Of a stretch of 43,934 bases of DNA, positions 22,408 through 30,664 are shown piece by piece; the first letter of the stretch is position 1; every line of letters starts with the position of its first letter. The translations under genes were made by a program, and so were the position numbers. Under the pieces are notes generated by a model. The model searched no databases, had not been told where the DNA came from, and saw only the letters and a list, made by a program, of their open reading frames with translations. Source of the stretch: Candidatus Woesearchaeota archaeon (GTDB taxonomy: Archaea > Nanobdellota > Nanobdellia > UBA10117 > GCA-020343615); NCBI GenBank assembly GCA_020343615.1, contig CP070803.1, positions 582,546 through 626,479 on the forward strand. Direction: 5' to 3'.

Positions 22408-23895
22408 TTATTTAATAATAATTGGGAAATTATCAATAGCGTATTCTACAGCCTCATCTAATTTTCTTTTTGACTCTGAATATACCGTAAAGAGAATTTC
22501 TCCTTCCTCTACATGCTCTCCCAGCTTTTTGTGTAGATATATGCCTGCTTTTTTATCTTTAGGAGCGCCTGCTAATCTAGATATGGATAAGCCGTGATTT
22601 CTAAAATAAGTTACCTTACCTGATTTTTCTGCTCTGAAATCATAAGAAAATTCACCTACTTCTATATCCTTAGAAGTTATGCTTGAATCTCCTCCTTGTG
22701 CTTCTATTATCTGCTTCATCTTTCTCAAGGCTTTTCCTGAATGTAATATTTCTTTTGCTGTCTTTATTCCTTTACCTTTTTCAGCTACTTGTGCCATTTC
22801 TAAGAGCGTTCCTGCTAACATCAAGGATTTATCTTTCAAATCTTCTGGTCCTCTTTCATCAGCTTCAAGAATCCACATAACATCTCTTGCTTCTAAAGCT
22901 GGACCTATACCCTTACCTATTGGACCTTTCGCATCTGTTTTTATAACTTTGACAGTCATATGTAATCTCCTTCCTAGATCCTCAAACTTTGTCTTCAATT
23001 CTTTGTATCTTGCTTCACTTTCCACTTTAGCGTAATACCCTAAAGGTATGTCTATCAAGACATGTGTGGAACCTACGGCATATTTTTTTGCCATTATGCT
23101 AGATAATAGCATTGCTGTAGGATCTAGAGAAAGAGGTTTCTCTATTCGTATTATCTTATCATCTGCTGGGGCTATGTTTAAAGCACCTCCCCATAACAAA
23201 CAAGCACTTATTCTATTTACTACTCTCTTTACTTGCTCTGAATCTTTAATTTCAACATTAGTCAAAACTTCCATGGTATCTGCAGTACCCGAAGGACTTG
23301 TGATTGCTCTTGAACTTGTTTTTGGGATAATTACTCCTGCTGCAGCAATTATCGGGACAACTATTGGTGTGGTTCTATTCCCGGGAACTCCTCCTATGCA
23401 ATGAATATCTAGGATTCTCTTATCTTTCCATCTTAGAATCTCTCCAGAAAGAGCCATTGCTCTTACAAGGCTCTCTGTTTCTTCCATAGAGAACTCATTG
23501 ATATAAGCTGCAGAAATAAGGTAAGCTACTTCTGCTTCTGTAAGAACATTATCTACTATATCATCAACTATTGAAAAAATCTCATCCTTTGTTAATTTTT
23601 TATTGTCTAATTTTTTTCGGATATATGTTAAGGATTGTGGGGTTTCTGTTGGTTCTATGGAAACCAATTCGCCGTCATTTAGATTCAAACATTTATTAAC
23701 TTCTGCAAGAATTCCGATCTCATCTTTTCTTAATTCTTCTGAGATATCTGAGACTGCAATTACATATTTTCCATGAGCAGAAACCTTAACTCTATCCCCT
23801 GGAAATAGATCCAGCTTATGAGCTGTAGCTGTACTTAGAGATATTATTAGCGGGCCTCCTGAATAAATATCTCGAATAACAGCTTTTAGTTTCAT
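22408..23895 (-). CDS. deoA: AMP phosphorylase
   Basis: 495 residues, full length for archaeal AMP phosphorylase (thymidine-phosphorylase family with an N-terminal extension of about 85 residues). The glycine-rich phosphate site IGGVPGNRTT (167-176) and the KTSSRAITSPSGTADTMEVL segment are intact. It converts AMP and phosphate to adenine and ribose-1,5-bisphosphate, the first step of the AMP pathway; the isomerase and RuBisCO that follow are encoded in the same operon. Its ATG overlaps the stop of the preceding small membrane protein (ATGA). Cytoplasmic. Confidence 0.96.
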   Translation of the reverse strand: MKLKAVIRDIYSGGPLIISLSTATAHKLDLFPGDRVKVSAHGKYVIAVSDISEELRKDEIGILAEVNKCLNLNDGELVSIEPTETPQSLTYIRKKLDNKKLTKDEIFSIVDDIVDNVLTEAEVAYLISAAYINEFSMEETESLVRAMALSGEILRWKDKRILDIHCIGGVPGNRTTPIVVPIIAAAGVIIPKTSSRAITSPSGTADTMEVLTNVEIKDSEQVKRVVNRISACLLWGGALNIAPADDKIIRIEKPLSLDPTAMLLSSIMAKKYAVGSTHVLIDIPLGYYAKVESEARYKELKTKFEDLGRRLHMTVKVIKTDAKGPIGKGIGPALEARDVMWILEADERGPEDLKDKSLMLAGTLLEMAQVAEKGKGIKTAKEILHSGKALRKMKQIIEAQGGDSSITSKDIEVGEFSYDFRAEKSGKVTYFRNHGLSISRLAGAPKDKKAGIYLHKKLGEHVEEGEILFTVYSESKRKLDEAVEYAIDNFPIIIK

Positions 23896-24146
23896 CTCTT
23901 ACCTCTGTATCTATCATAAGCATAGACAATTAAGCATGAAATAATATACAAAATTATGAAATCGACCACTCTAAAAATTCTTTGAATAAAGTAAACTCTG
24001 TCACAGCCTCCCGCTTCTGCTATACATTCAAAATATGTTAGATTATAAAAACTTGGAAAGGAGGAAAAAACATATGAAATAACTATAATTATTAAAAATA
24101 ATATAGCTTTTCTCCAATCTGGCTTAAGGAATTCTTTTATGTTCAT
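23892..24146 (-). CDS. Small membrane protein in RuBisCO operon (paralogue of 25402-25731)
   Basis: 84 residues with two hydrophobic helices (about 14-32 and 58-76) and a Cys-containing loop (ECIAEAGGCD) between them. It begins MNIKEFLKPDWRK and ends IILYIISCLIVYAYDRYRGKR, matching the beginning and end of the other small membrane protein in this operon. The start at 24146 is chosen for its ATGA overlap with the RuBisCO stop; a GTG nine bases upstream is less likely. The function is unknown. Its overlap with RuBisCO and AMP phosphorylase on both sides ties it to nucleotide salvage, perhaps as a transporter partner or membrane tether (speculation). Confidence 0.75.
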   Translation of the reverse strand: MNIKEFLKPDWRKAILFLIIIVISYVFSSFPSFYNLTYFECIAEAGGCDRVYFIQRIFRVVDFIILYIISCLIVYAYDRYRGKR

Positions 24147-25405
24147 GAGCCCCACTCATCTAGAGCTTGTTTTAATTCAACATGCTTCTTAGCGTATTGT
24201 CTAAGAGTTTGCTTTTTCATTATAGCATCTACAGCTTGCCTCATTGCCTTTGCTCCAGCAGTAGTTCCTTTAGGATGTCCATGGATTCCCCCTCCTGCTT
24301 GAATTATTATGTTCTTTCCTAATTTTTCCATTAATTTATCAACTAAACCAGGATGCAATCCTCCTGAACATACTGCAAAAGTTGGCTTTAATCCGTACCA
24401 CTTTTGCTCTAGAACATGCCCTTTTTCTTTGATCATACTCTCTTCCATCTCTCCTTCAATACCACCTACCTCTACCGCCGGGCCTGCCATCTTACCGACT
24501 ATTGTGCCTATATGTAACTGATCAACTCCAATTAATCTTGCAACCTTAGCAATAGTCAACATGGAAATTCCATGTTCTTTGTTTCTTGTTAAGGCAGCAT
24601 GCATTGCCCTATGAGCATGAATTACTAATCCTAGGTTAACATTCCTCAGAGTTTGCAAGGCTGACCAGCCACAAGTCATGATATCAATCATAACGTATCT
24701 ACCGCCTTGTGTCTTCACAAAGTAAGCTCTCTTCAACATCTCCTTGGTTTCTGCTGTTACATTAGGCATGTATATCTTAACCTCATTGGTCTTCTTTTCT
24801 GCTTTCTTTCTAGCTTCTAGTGTTTTCCTGATTCTTTCTCTGAACTTGTTAAAACTCATGGACGTAAGGTTTTCGTCGTCTTTGACAATGTCACATCCTC
24901 CTATCCAAGACCCGTAAGCTACTTTTGCGTGTTTCGAAGCACTTAGACCAAGTTTAGGTTTGACTATTGTCCCAACAAGAGGTCTTTTCTTTACCTTAGT
25001 CATTTTTCTAATTCCTTGGATCCCGAATCTAGGACCTTTAAAACTCTGTACTAGCTTTTTTGTAAATTCGATATCCTCTAGCCTCAATGACTCTAATTTC
25101 TTCATACCGAAGATATTGCCAGCAATAGATGAGAGAACCTGGGGAATATTTTTAGTTTCAAATAATTCTTCATTGTATGCTACCTGTATGGTATTGCCTT
25201 TTATAGAAAAAACATGAGGTTTCAGCTTTTTTGCTATTTTAGGTGTCAAAGTATGAATATCTGTCCAGGTTCCTATTGAAGATTCTCCAGCAATTGCTTC
25301 GCAAGCTTCTCTTAAGGAAACCCCTTTTGCTGGCTTCAAGGTATACTCTGCAACTAAATCAGTTCTCTTTGGTTTATATTTTAAATCAATATATTCTAAT
25401 GTCAT
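24143..25405 (-). CDS. rbcL: Ribulose-1,5-bisphosphate carboxylase, form III type
   Basis: 420 residues. All key residues are present (spinach equivalent in brackets): Glu41 in ESSIGTW (60), Asn97 (123), Lys149 and Lys151 in VKPKLG (175, 177), carbamylated Lys175 with Asp177 and Glu178 in KDDE (201, 203, 204), His265 and Arg266 (294, 295), loop-6 Lys305 in GKMAG (334) and Ser347 (379). It therefore looks catalytic, not RuBisCO-like. It fixes CO2 on ribulose-1,5-bisphosphate derived from AMP, giving 3-phosphoglycerate. The start at 25405 overlaps the previous stop (ATGA); an upstream in-frame ATG would add 14 residues from that gene. The subtype (IIIa, IIIb or DPANN II/III) needs a tree. Confidence 0.96.
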   Translation of the reverse strand: MTLEYIDLKYKPKRTDLVAEYTLKPAKGVSLREACEAIAGESSIGTWTDIHTLTPKIAKKLKPHVFSIKGNTIQVAYNEELFETKNIPQVLSSIAGNIFGMKKLESLRLEDIEFTKKLVQSFKGPRFGIQGIRKMTKVKKRPLVGTIVKPKLGLSASKHAKVAYGSWIGGCDIVKDDENLTSMSFNKFRERIRKTLEARKKAEKKTNEVKIYMPNVTAETKEMLKRAYFVKTQGGRYVMIDIMTCGWSALQTLRNVNLGLVIHAHRAMHAALTRNKEHGISMLTIAKVARLIGVDQLHIGTIVGKMAGPAVEVGGIEGEMEESMIKEKGHVLEQKWYGLKPTFAVCSGGLHPGLVDKLMEKLGKNIIIQAGGGIHGHPKGTTAGAKAMRQAVDAIMKKQTLRQYAKKHVELKQALDEWGS

Positions 25406-25731
25406 TTTCCACCTCGATGTTTTGAATAAATATGAATTATTAAACAAGATACGAAATATAAAATAATTAAATCTAAAATTAAATAAAATATATTAAAAAA
25501 ATTAATTCCTGTAAGCGGCACCATTGATGCTATATTTAAAAAACCGTATTTCATAAAAACTAATGGTAACCCATATTGAATACTAGTATAGTCTATAAGC
25601 GCTCCTTCATTCCATTTAGAATATACGATATCGGCTAATTGAAAATGTTGAACGGCTATAATTAGAATATTTAAAACTACAAATATTAAAATCTTATTTT
25701 TAGTTGGCTTAAGGACCTCTTTTATGTTCAT
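25402..25731 (-). CDS. Small membrane protein in RuBisCO operon (paralogue of 23892-24146)
   Basis: 109 residues with hydrophobic helices at about 13-32, an intermediate hydrophobic stretch (55-72) and 80-100. It starts MNIKEVLKPTKNK and ends LIILYFVSCLIIHIYSKHRGGK, the same plan as the membrane protein downstream of RuBisCO. The middle differs, so the ends are the conserved parts. It is coupled by 4-nt overlaps to R15P isomerase upstream and RuBisCO downstream. I do not recognise a family. Two paralogues bracketing RuBisCO suggests they act as a pair or hetero-oligomer (inference). Confidence 0.75.
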   Translation of the reverse strand: MNIKEVLKPTKNKILIFVVLNILIIAVQHFQLADIVYSKWNEGALIDYTSIQYGLPLVFMKYGFLNIASMVPLTGINFFNIFYLILDLIILYFVSCLIIHIYSKHRGGK

Positions 25732-26534
25732 TTCATCTTCCTTAGTTCTTCTCTGGCTTTTTTTACGAATTCCTTAACTGGGAGTATTCCTAATTCTGAA
25801 ATAATTCCAGTAACGAATTTAGCTTCTGCCAATTCAAAAGCAGGAGTATGTATTTCAACTTTTTTAGGAGCTTCAGACCAAATATCTCTTCTAGATAACT
25901 GCTCTACTCTTACTCTATCTGTGACTTTCCACGAATGTGTACAACAATAAACTGGAATCTTAAAGTATTTCCTAGCAACTTCTGCAAACATTTCTGTTCC
26001 TATCTTATTATATGGTCCTCTTGATGTAACTGCATCTGCTCCAAATAGAAACAAATCTGCTTTTTTCATAGCTACCATCGCAGAAGAATCAGTATAATGA
26101 ACTACTCTTATTCCTTCTTGAGCTAATTCTCTGGATGTGATTCTTCCTTGATAGAATGGTCTCGTTTCAGTATTATGAACTTCAAACTTCTTTCCTTGTT
26201 TTTTAGCTTCTTTTAAAATCCCGTTAACAGTTGAAGAATGACAGTGAATAAATACTATGCTCTTATTCTTAATTAATTTAGCTCCTATTTTGTATATTCT
26301 TTTCTTGTCTTCTTGCAGTTTAGACATTATTTTTTTAGGAGAAACACCACTATTAGCTAAGAATAGAACAATATGAAGCATTGGTTCTGTAGGTCTAGAG
26401 TTAATAAGAAGTTTTGTAGCCCTATCTTTATCCTTTGATTTCTCCCAAGCTTTTAAACCGTATTCAGCTATGCTCTCTGCCCCGTGTACTCTTAAGGATT
26501 TAATGTCTTCAACTGTCTTTTTTAGTAAATCCAT
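25728..26534 (-). CDS. Ribose-1,5-bisphosphate isomerase
   Basis: 268 residues, eIF2B-alpha-like fold. The predicted catalytic Cys98 (FIHCHSST) and Asp167 (FGADAV) are 69 residues apart, the same spacing as Cys133 and Asp202 of the Thermococcus enzyme. The SRGxYNKIGT motif of the family follows. It converts ribose-1,5-bisphosphate from AMP phosphorylase into ribulose-1,5-bisphosphate for RuBisCO. It is the first gene of the five-gene minus-strand operon. The 77-bp divergent region to rfcS holds AT-rich TATA candidates for both directions. An eIF2B-related translation factor is the alternative, but the operon decides against it. Confidence 0.95.
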   Translation of the reverse strand: MDLLKKTVEDIKSLRVHGAESIAEYGLKAWEKSKDKDRATKLLINSRPTEPMLHIVLFLANSGVSPKKIMSKLQEDKKRIYKIGAKLIKNKSIVFIHCHSSTVNGILKEAKKQGKKFEVHNTETRPFYQGRITSRELAQEGIRVVHYTDSSAMVAMKKADLFLFGADAVTSRGPYNKIGTEMFAEVARKYFKIPVYCCTHSWKVTDRVRVEQLSRRDIWSEAPKKVEIHTPAFELAEAKFVTGIISELGILPVKEFVKKAREELRKMK

Positions 26535-26611
26535 GGAAAGTATAAATGCACTAGAAGTTTAAAAATGTTTAATTATCTAAAACTTTATTAAACCTTTCAA
26601 CTACAAATAGA
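26535..26611. promoter_or_regulatory. Divergent promoter region, R15P isomerase operon / rfcS operon
   Basis: 77 bp between the two start codons. Plus-strand TTTATTAAACC (about 26583-26593) lies about 25 bases before the rfcS ATG. Minus-strand TTTTTAAAC (about 26558-26566) lies about 28 bases before the isomerase ATG. Both fit leaderless transcripts. No Shine-Dalgarno is evident on either side. Confidence 0.4.
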
Positions 26612-27568
26612 ATGATGGTAGAAGTTTGGACGGAAAAGTATCGGCCTAAGAAACTATCAGAGGTAAAGGGTCAAGAAGACATTGTTTCTAGATTACAAGC
26701 TTTTGTTAAGTCTAAATCAATGCCTAACTTACTTTTCGCTGGACCTGCTGGAGTTGGAAAGACAGCTTCTGCTATAGCTATTGCTAGAGAATTGTTCGGT
26801 GAAAATTGGGAAGATAACATTCTTGAATTAAATGCTTCTGACGAAAGGGGAATTGATGTTATAAGAAACAAGGTAAAAGACTTTGCTAGAACCAGGGCTG
26901 TAGCTGAAGTTCCGTTTAAGATAATCTACTTAGATGAAGCTGATGCTTTGACAAAAGAAGCCCAGCAAGCATTGAGACGAACTATGGAAGATTACTCGGG
27001 AAATACTCGATTCATATTAAGTTGTAATTATTCGTCAAAAATCATAAGTCCGATACAGTCGAGATGCGCTATTTTTAGATTTAAGCCATTGGAAAAACCT
27101 GTGGCTTCGAAGTTACTAAAAGACATTGCAAAAAAAGAAGGATTAAAGTTAAAGGATGACGCTATTGATATAATTTATAGAACCTCTGAAGGGGATATGC
27201 GTAAAGCAGAGAATATACTACAGGCCACTTCTTCGATAACCAAGAACATTGATAAAAAATCCGTTGCTAGTGTAATATCTTTTGCTGAACCTAAGGAAAT
27301 AGAAAGTATAGTTAAATCTGCTCTTGCAGGAAAATTCAAAGATGCTAAAGAAACTTTAGGCAAGGCCATGGTAAAACATGGTCTTAGTGGTTTAGATATA
27401 ATCAAACAGATACAGCAACAATTATGGAATCTTGATGTAGATGATAAACAAAAAGTAGAACTTATAAAAGTGTGTGGTGAATATGAATTTAGGCTTGTAG
27501 AGGGTTCAAATGAGTTCGTACAGTTGGATTCTCTTCTAGCTGAATTTGCTCTAATAGGGAGTAAATGA
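26612..27568 (+). CDS. rfcS: Replication factor C small subunit
   Basis: 318 residues, typical RFC-S. N-terminal VWTEKYRPKKLSEVKGQ (RFC box II); Walker A GPAGVGKT (44-51); Walker B with DEAD (108-111); SRC motif (150-152) carrying the trans-acting arginine; collar domain from about 230. With RFC-L it forms the pentameric clamp loader that opens PCNA at primer-template junctions. No intein. The start could be Met1 or Met2 (26612 or 26615). The stop overlaps the start of a lipoprotein gene (ATGA), and rfcL lies two genes downstream, so all four are probably one transcript. Confidence 0.97.
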   Translation: MMVEVWTEKYRPKKLSEVKGQEDIVSRLQAFVKSKSMPNLLFAGPAGVGKTASAIAIARELFGENWEDNILELNASDERGIDVIRNKVKDFARTRAVAEVPFKIIYLDEADALTKEAQQALRRTMEDYSGNTRFILSCNYSSKIISPIQSRCAIFRFKPLEKPVASKLLKDIAKKEGLKLKDDAIDIIYRTSEGDMRKAENILQATSSITKNIDKKSVASVISFAEPKEIESIVKSALAGKFKDAKETLGKAMVKHGLSGLDIIKQIQQQLWNLDVDDKQKVELIKVCGEYEFRLVEGSNEFVQLDSLLAEFALIGSK

Positions 27569-28119
27569 AAAAATTAATATTAATTGGATTAATAGTATCT
27601 GTTATTTGTATTTCTGGGTGTGTTCAAGAAAAAGAATCTTCTCTTCAGCCCGAGTCTTCAATTCCATTGATGGAATATGAAAACCAATTTAATTTTCGCG
27701 ACTTAATTATCAATAATCAAATGAAACAATTACTAACTTATGAGGAGCTTGAAGATAAAGGCTATGTATCAAATTATGAAGAAGTAATAGAAAAAGAAGA
27801 ATTAGATAATAAAATAAATTCTTGTATGAAAGGTGTATCTAAAAATTCTGATGCTATTCTTAAATTTATGGAGGATCATATAAAAATAATAAAAGAAGGA
27901 TACAATAAAGATGATATAAAAGACTTTTACTGTACTGATTGTTTTGCATATATGACAGCTTATAGGAACATATCAAACAGTAACATATTATTGATTTTTA
28001 ATTACCATAATAGATTCCATTCAGACGCTTCATTTGACGAAACAATATATTGTGAAATAGACTCCTTAAATAACGTGCTAAAATTTTATATATCGTCAAT
28101 GGTTAGTCATGCTAGTTGA
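27565..28119 (+). CDS. Predicted lipoprotein between clamp-loader genes
   Basis: 184 residues. A lipoprotein signal peptide, MKKLILIGLIVSVICISGC, has lipobox ISGC with Cys19, so the mature protein would be lipid-anchored outside the membrane. The rest is hydrophilic, Glu/Lys/Asn-rich, with helical segments (YEELEDKGYVSNYEEVIEK) and CTDCF in the middle. I recognise no family. It overlaps the rfcS stop by 4 nt and is followed by a 57-aa membrane peptide. Nothing links its location to clamp loading, so it is probably operon-sharing rather than a functional partner. Confidence 0.75.
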   Translation: MKKLILIGLIVSVICISGCVQEKESSLQPESSIPLMEYENQFNFRDLIINNQMKQLLTYEELEDKGYVSNYEEVIEKEELDNKINSCMKGVSKNSDAILKFMEDHIKIIKEGYNKDDIKDFYCTDCFAYMTAYRNISNSNILLIFNYHNRFHSDASFDETIYCEIDSLNNVLKFYISSMVSHAS

Positions 28120-28130
28120 GGTATAAAAAA

Positions 28131-28304
28131 ATGAAATGGACAATTATATTTATACTAATTTTATTAATCTTAGGGTTATTGTACTTCCCAGAACAAACTA
28201 AAATAATAGTAGGTTACGCAGTTTGGGGCGCTAAAACTATAACTGGTTATGCAATAAGATATGGACCAGATATAGTAAATGGAACTGCTAATCTAATAGG
28301 GTAA
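28131..28304 (+). CDS. 57-aa membrane peptide
   Basis: MKWTIIFILILLILGLLYF is a single transmembrane helix at the very N-terminus, followed by an amphipathic tail with two related motifs, IIVGYAVWGAK and TITGYAIRYG. The ATG at 28131 is preferred over an upstream TTG because GAGGT (28118-28122) is correctly spaced. It lies 11 bases after the lipoprotein stop and 7 bases before rfcL. The ITGYA-type motif also occurs in the giant surface protein (SITGYTV, SITGAAIG), hinting at a shared membrane-proximal signal. Function unknown. Confidence 0.6.
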   Translation: MKWTIIFILILLILGLLYFPEQTKIIVGYAVWGAKTITGYAIRYGPDIVNGTANLIG

Positions 28305-28311
28305 TTCTAAA

Positions 28312-29496
28312 ATGCCTACATCATGGACTGAAAAGTACAGACCTAAGAAGCTATCAGAAGTAGTTGGACATAGCACTGCTATTAATAATCTTAGGAAATT
28401 TATTGATACCTTCAAGAATCAGAAAAACATGGCTGTTTTATTGTGTGGTCCTCCAGGTTGCGGAAAAACTGTAATCGTTAATTCTTTAGCAAATGATTAC
28501 GATGTGGAAATAGTTGAACTTAATGCGTCTGATTTAAGAAATAAGGACTCTATTAAAAACATGTTTGGAGCAGCTAGCAAGCAAGCTTCTTTGGTAAGTA
28601 AAGGTAAGATTCTTTTAGCAGATGAGATTGATGGCGTAAGTGGAACTAGTGACAGGGGTGGCGTTCCTGCATTAGTTGAAGTAATAAAAGAGACTAGTTT
28701 TCCCATAATTCTAACTGCTAATGATCCGTATTTACCTAAATTAAGAAGTCTAAGGAAATATTGTACTTTAATAAAGTTGAATAAGTTAAATTATATTTCC
28801 ATTAAAAAAAGACTTGAGGAGATCTGTAAAAAGGAAAAGGTTTCTTACGATGAGCTTACTTTGAAGAAGCTGGCAGTTTCTGCTGATGGTGACCTAAGAG
28901 CTGCAATAAATGACTTGCAGACTATGGCTCAGGGTAAAAGCAAAATCACTGATAAGGATTTGAATAAATGGTCTCGGGAAAGAGAAGAAACAATATTCAA
29001 TTCTTTGAAATTGATTTTCAAATCCTTTGACTCAAAAGTTGCTCTGGATTCATCTGATGGATTAACTGAGGATCTTGATGTATTAAATTACTGGTTGGAT
29101 GAGAATATCTACAAAGAATACAGAGATAAAAAAGATAACAGAGATGCATATACTATGATTTCATTTTCTAATATCTTCTTGAGTAGGATCATGAGATGGC
29201 AGCATTGGAGATTTTTAGTTTATTCTAAGTATCTGAGTGTAGCTGGAGTGCAGCAAGCAAAATCACAGTCTAGTGGTTCATTTAACATGTATCAGAGACC
29301 TCATATTATGAACTGGATGTTCCAGCAGGGAATGAAAAGAAGAAAGATAAAGAGTGACTTGAGAATCGCTACTGAAAAACTACATGCTAGCTCTTCTAAT
29401 TTGAATAAGTCTTTCTGGCCTTATTATTTATTCATAAAAGAACACAATAAAAAACTGGGAAAAGAACTGGATAAATACTTAGAGATTCCTCAATAG
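28312..29496 (+). CDS. rfcL: Replication factor C large subunit
   Basis: 394 residues. It begins SWTEKYRPKKLSEVVGH, with Walker A GPPGCGKT (46-53), Walker B LLADEIDG, and the C-terminal collar region with Trp-rich segments (RIMRWQHWRF). It is shorter than many archaeal RFC-L proteins, which carry a long charged tail ending in a PIP box. Here it ends LGKELDKYLEIPQ with no clear Qxx[ILV]xx[FY][FY] motif, so PCNA contact may differ. It is the largest subunit of the clamp loader and pairs with rfcS three genes upstream. Confidence 0.95.
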   Translation: MPTSWTEKYRPKKLSEVVGHSTAINNLRKFIDTFKNQKNMAVLLCGPPGCGKTVIVNSLANDYDVEIVELNASDLRNKDSIKNMFGAASKQASLVSKGKILLADEIDGVSGTSDRGGVPALVEVIKETSFPIILTANDPYLPKLRSLRKYCTLIKLNKLNYISIKKRLEEICKKEKVSYDELTLKKLAVSADGDLRAAINDLQTMAQGKSKITDKDLNKWSREREETIFNSLKLIFKSFDSKVALDSSDGLTEDLDVLNYWLDENIYKEYRDKKDNRDAYTMISFSNIFLSRIMRWQHWRFLVYSKYLSVAGVQQAKSQSSGSFNMYQRPHIMNWMFQQGMKRRKIKSDLRIATEKLHASSSNLNKSFWPYYLFIKEHNKKLGKELDKYLEIPQ

Positions 29497-29529
29497 TTAC
29501 ATTTTTAAATAGGAATTTTACTCTTTTTG

Positions 29530-29802
29530 ATGGGCTAGACTGGGTGTTTAGGCCGCACCTGTAAGCGTAAATGGTCTATAGCGCGGTTGAAGCTTCGAGG
29601 GCGGTGAGTGTATCGAGAGTTGTCCTCTTAGTTAGTGTCGAAGCATCGTCTTTAGGGGTTTCTTAGTTGAGAGAACCGGGTCAGGCGGGGAACCGAGCAG
29701 CCCTGACTTGATTAAGAAATGCTCTAGAGTTTCCCGGTGTGGAGCTGGTTAGGAGGGTTAACAGCTCCTGGTATTTTTCATTCACCTCGGAGCGTGCCCA
29801 TT
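29530..29802 (+). ncRNA. ffs: Archaeal SRP (7S) RNA
   Basis: The ends pair (TGGGC at 29531, GCCCA near 29796-29800). The Alu part near the 5' end shows the CCTGTAAGCG stretch. The S-domain helix 8 signature lies at about 29679-29707: GGTCAGG, the GGGGAACC tetraloop region, AGCAGCCCTGAC, the SRP54-binding site. A T-rich run (TTTTCTCTTT, 29801-29810) follows and may end transcription. The RNA scaffolds the signal recognition particle that targets proteins to the Sec translocon. Confidence 0.93.
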
Positions 29803-29810
29803 TTCTCTTT
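29801..29810 (+). terminator. T-rich stretch after SRP RNA
   Basis: TTTTCTCTTT immediately follows the closing helix of the SRP RNA. Archaeal terminators are typically such T-runs without a required hairpin. Assigned from position only. Confidence 0.4.
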
Positions 29811-29851
29811 ACATAAAAGTTAAAAAGCAATTATTACCAATTAAGAAGTAT

Positions 29852-29970
29852 GCTGGGGTCGCCTAGTCTGGTATGGCGCAAGCCTGCTATAAAACGCATT
29901 GGGGAGCATATCTCAAATGTAGAAAGCTTGTTGGCTTCGGCCTTCGTGGGTTCAAATCCCACCCCCAGCG
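29852..29970 (+). tRNA. tRNA-Ser(GCU) with a 35-nt intron
   Basis: Acceptor GCTGGGG/CCCCAGC with discriminator G; D-arm GCC/GGC; anticodon stem CAAGC/GCTTG; long variable arm with GGC-TTCG-GCC; T-arm GTGGG-TTCAAAT-CCCAC. The intron is 29890-29924, position 37/38: CTGC pairs with GTAG, bulges TA|T and AA|A. The spliced loop is CTGCTAA, anticodon GCT, reading AGC and AGU. The mature length is 84, right for a class II tRNA. Confidence 0.92.
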
Positions 29971-30015
29971 CTTTATATCGAAATTTATATAAAACCATGA
30001 TGCGTAGTTATATTT

Positions 30016-30636
30016 ATGCAAGAAAATGACTTATTAATGGCGGAATTCATAGGTGCAGTTATTGGCGATGGAAACTTATGGTCTAAAGATAAACATTATC
30101 GTGTTGAAATAACTGGTGATCCAATATTAGATAAAGAATATTTTGAAAATTTCCTTATACCTACAACTAAACAATTATTTGCTGTAAATCCACATGTAAG
30201 AGTAAGGCAACGTGGTCTAAGACTAAGAATAACGTCTAAAGATGTATATAGTCTATTAACTAATGACTACAAGCTCCCAACAGGTAGAGAAAAAGGCATG
30301 TTAGTAACAATACCTAAGAGTATATTAAATAATACTTCTCAAACAATTGCGTGTATAAGAGGAATATTCGATACAGACGGCTCAGCATTTCTTGCTAATA
30401 AAGGATATCGGCAAGATTATCCTACTATTGAAATATCTACAACAAGCGAAGGTCTTGCAAATCAAATAAGAGATTCTCTAGTTAGTCTAGGATATAGGGT
30501 TGGTTTTAGAAGTTGGAAACGTGAGATATTTAGAACGAAATGGGTAATTTCAGTTAACGGTGATAGTATGTTTAAAAAGTGGATGGATGAAATCGGAACA
30601 TCTAATCCTCGTCATTTAGTTAACAGTAACCTTTAA
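30016..30636 (+). CDS. Free-standing LAGLIDADG homing endonuclease
   Basis: 206 residues with two LAGLIDADG helices, AEFIGAVIGDGN (9-20, Asp18) and IACIRGIFDTDG (111-122, Asp121); both catalytic acids are present. It sits between tRNA-Ser and tRNA-Phe, outside any tRNA intron. A TATA-like ATTTATATAAAACC (about 29983-29996) some 25 bases before the ATG suggests its own leaderless transcript. It is unrelated in its N-terminus to the tRNA-Gln intron enzyme (no leading HTH). A likely role is mobility of one of the nearby tRNA introns in trans (inference). A WhiA-like regulator fold is less likely, as there is no HTH. Confidence 0.85.
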   Translation: MQENDLLMAEFIGAVIGDGNLWSKDKHYRVEITGDPILDKEYFENFLIPTTKQLFAVNPHVRVRQRGLRLRITSKDVYSLLTNDYKLPTGREKGMLVTIPKSILNNTSQTIACIRGIFDTDGSAFLANKGYRQDYPTIEISTTSEGLANQIRDSLVSLGYRVGFRSWKREIFRTKWVISVNGDSMFKKWMDEIGTSNPRHLVNSNL

Positions 30637-30664
30637 AAATAGTAAAACGACAAGTGTTTCTTAC

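Noticed and set aside
25406-25447. 14-residue extension of RuBisCO
   Set aside because: It lies within the preceding membrane-protein gene; the ATGA junction at 25405 is consistent with the rest of the operon.
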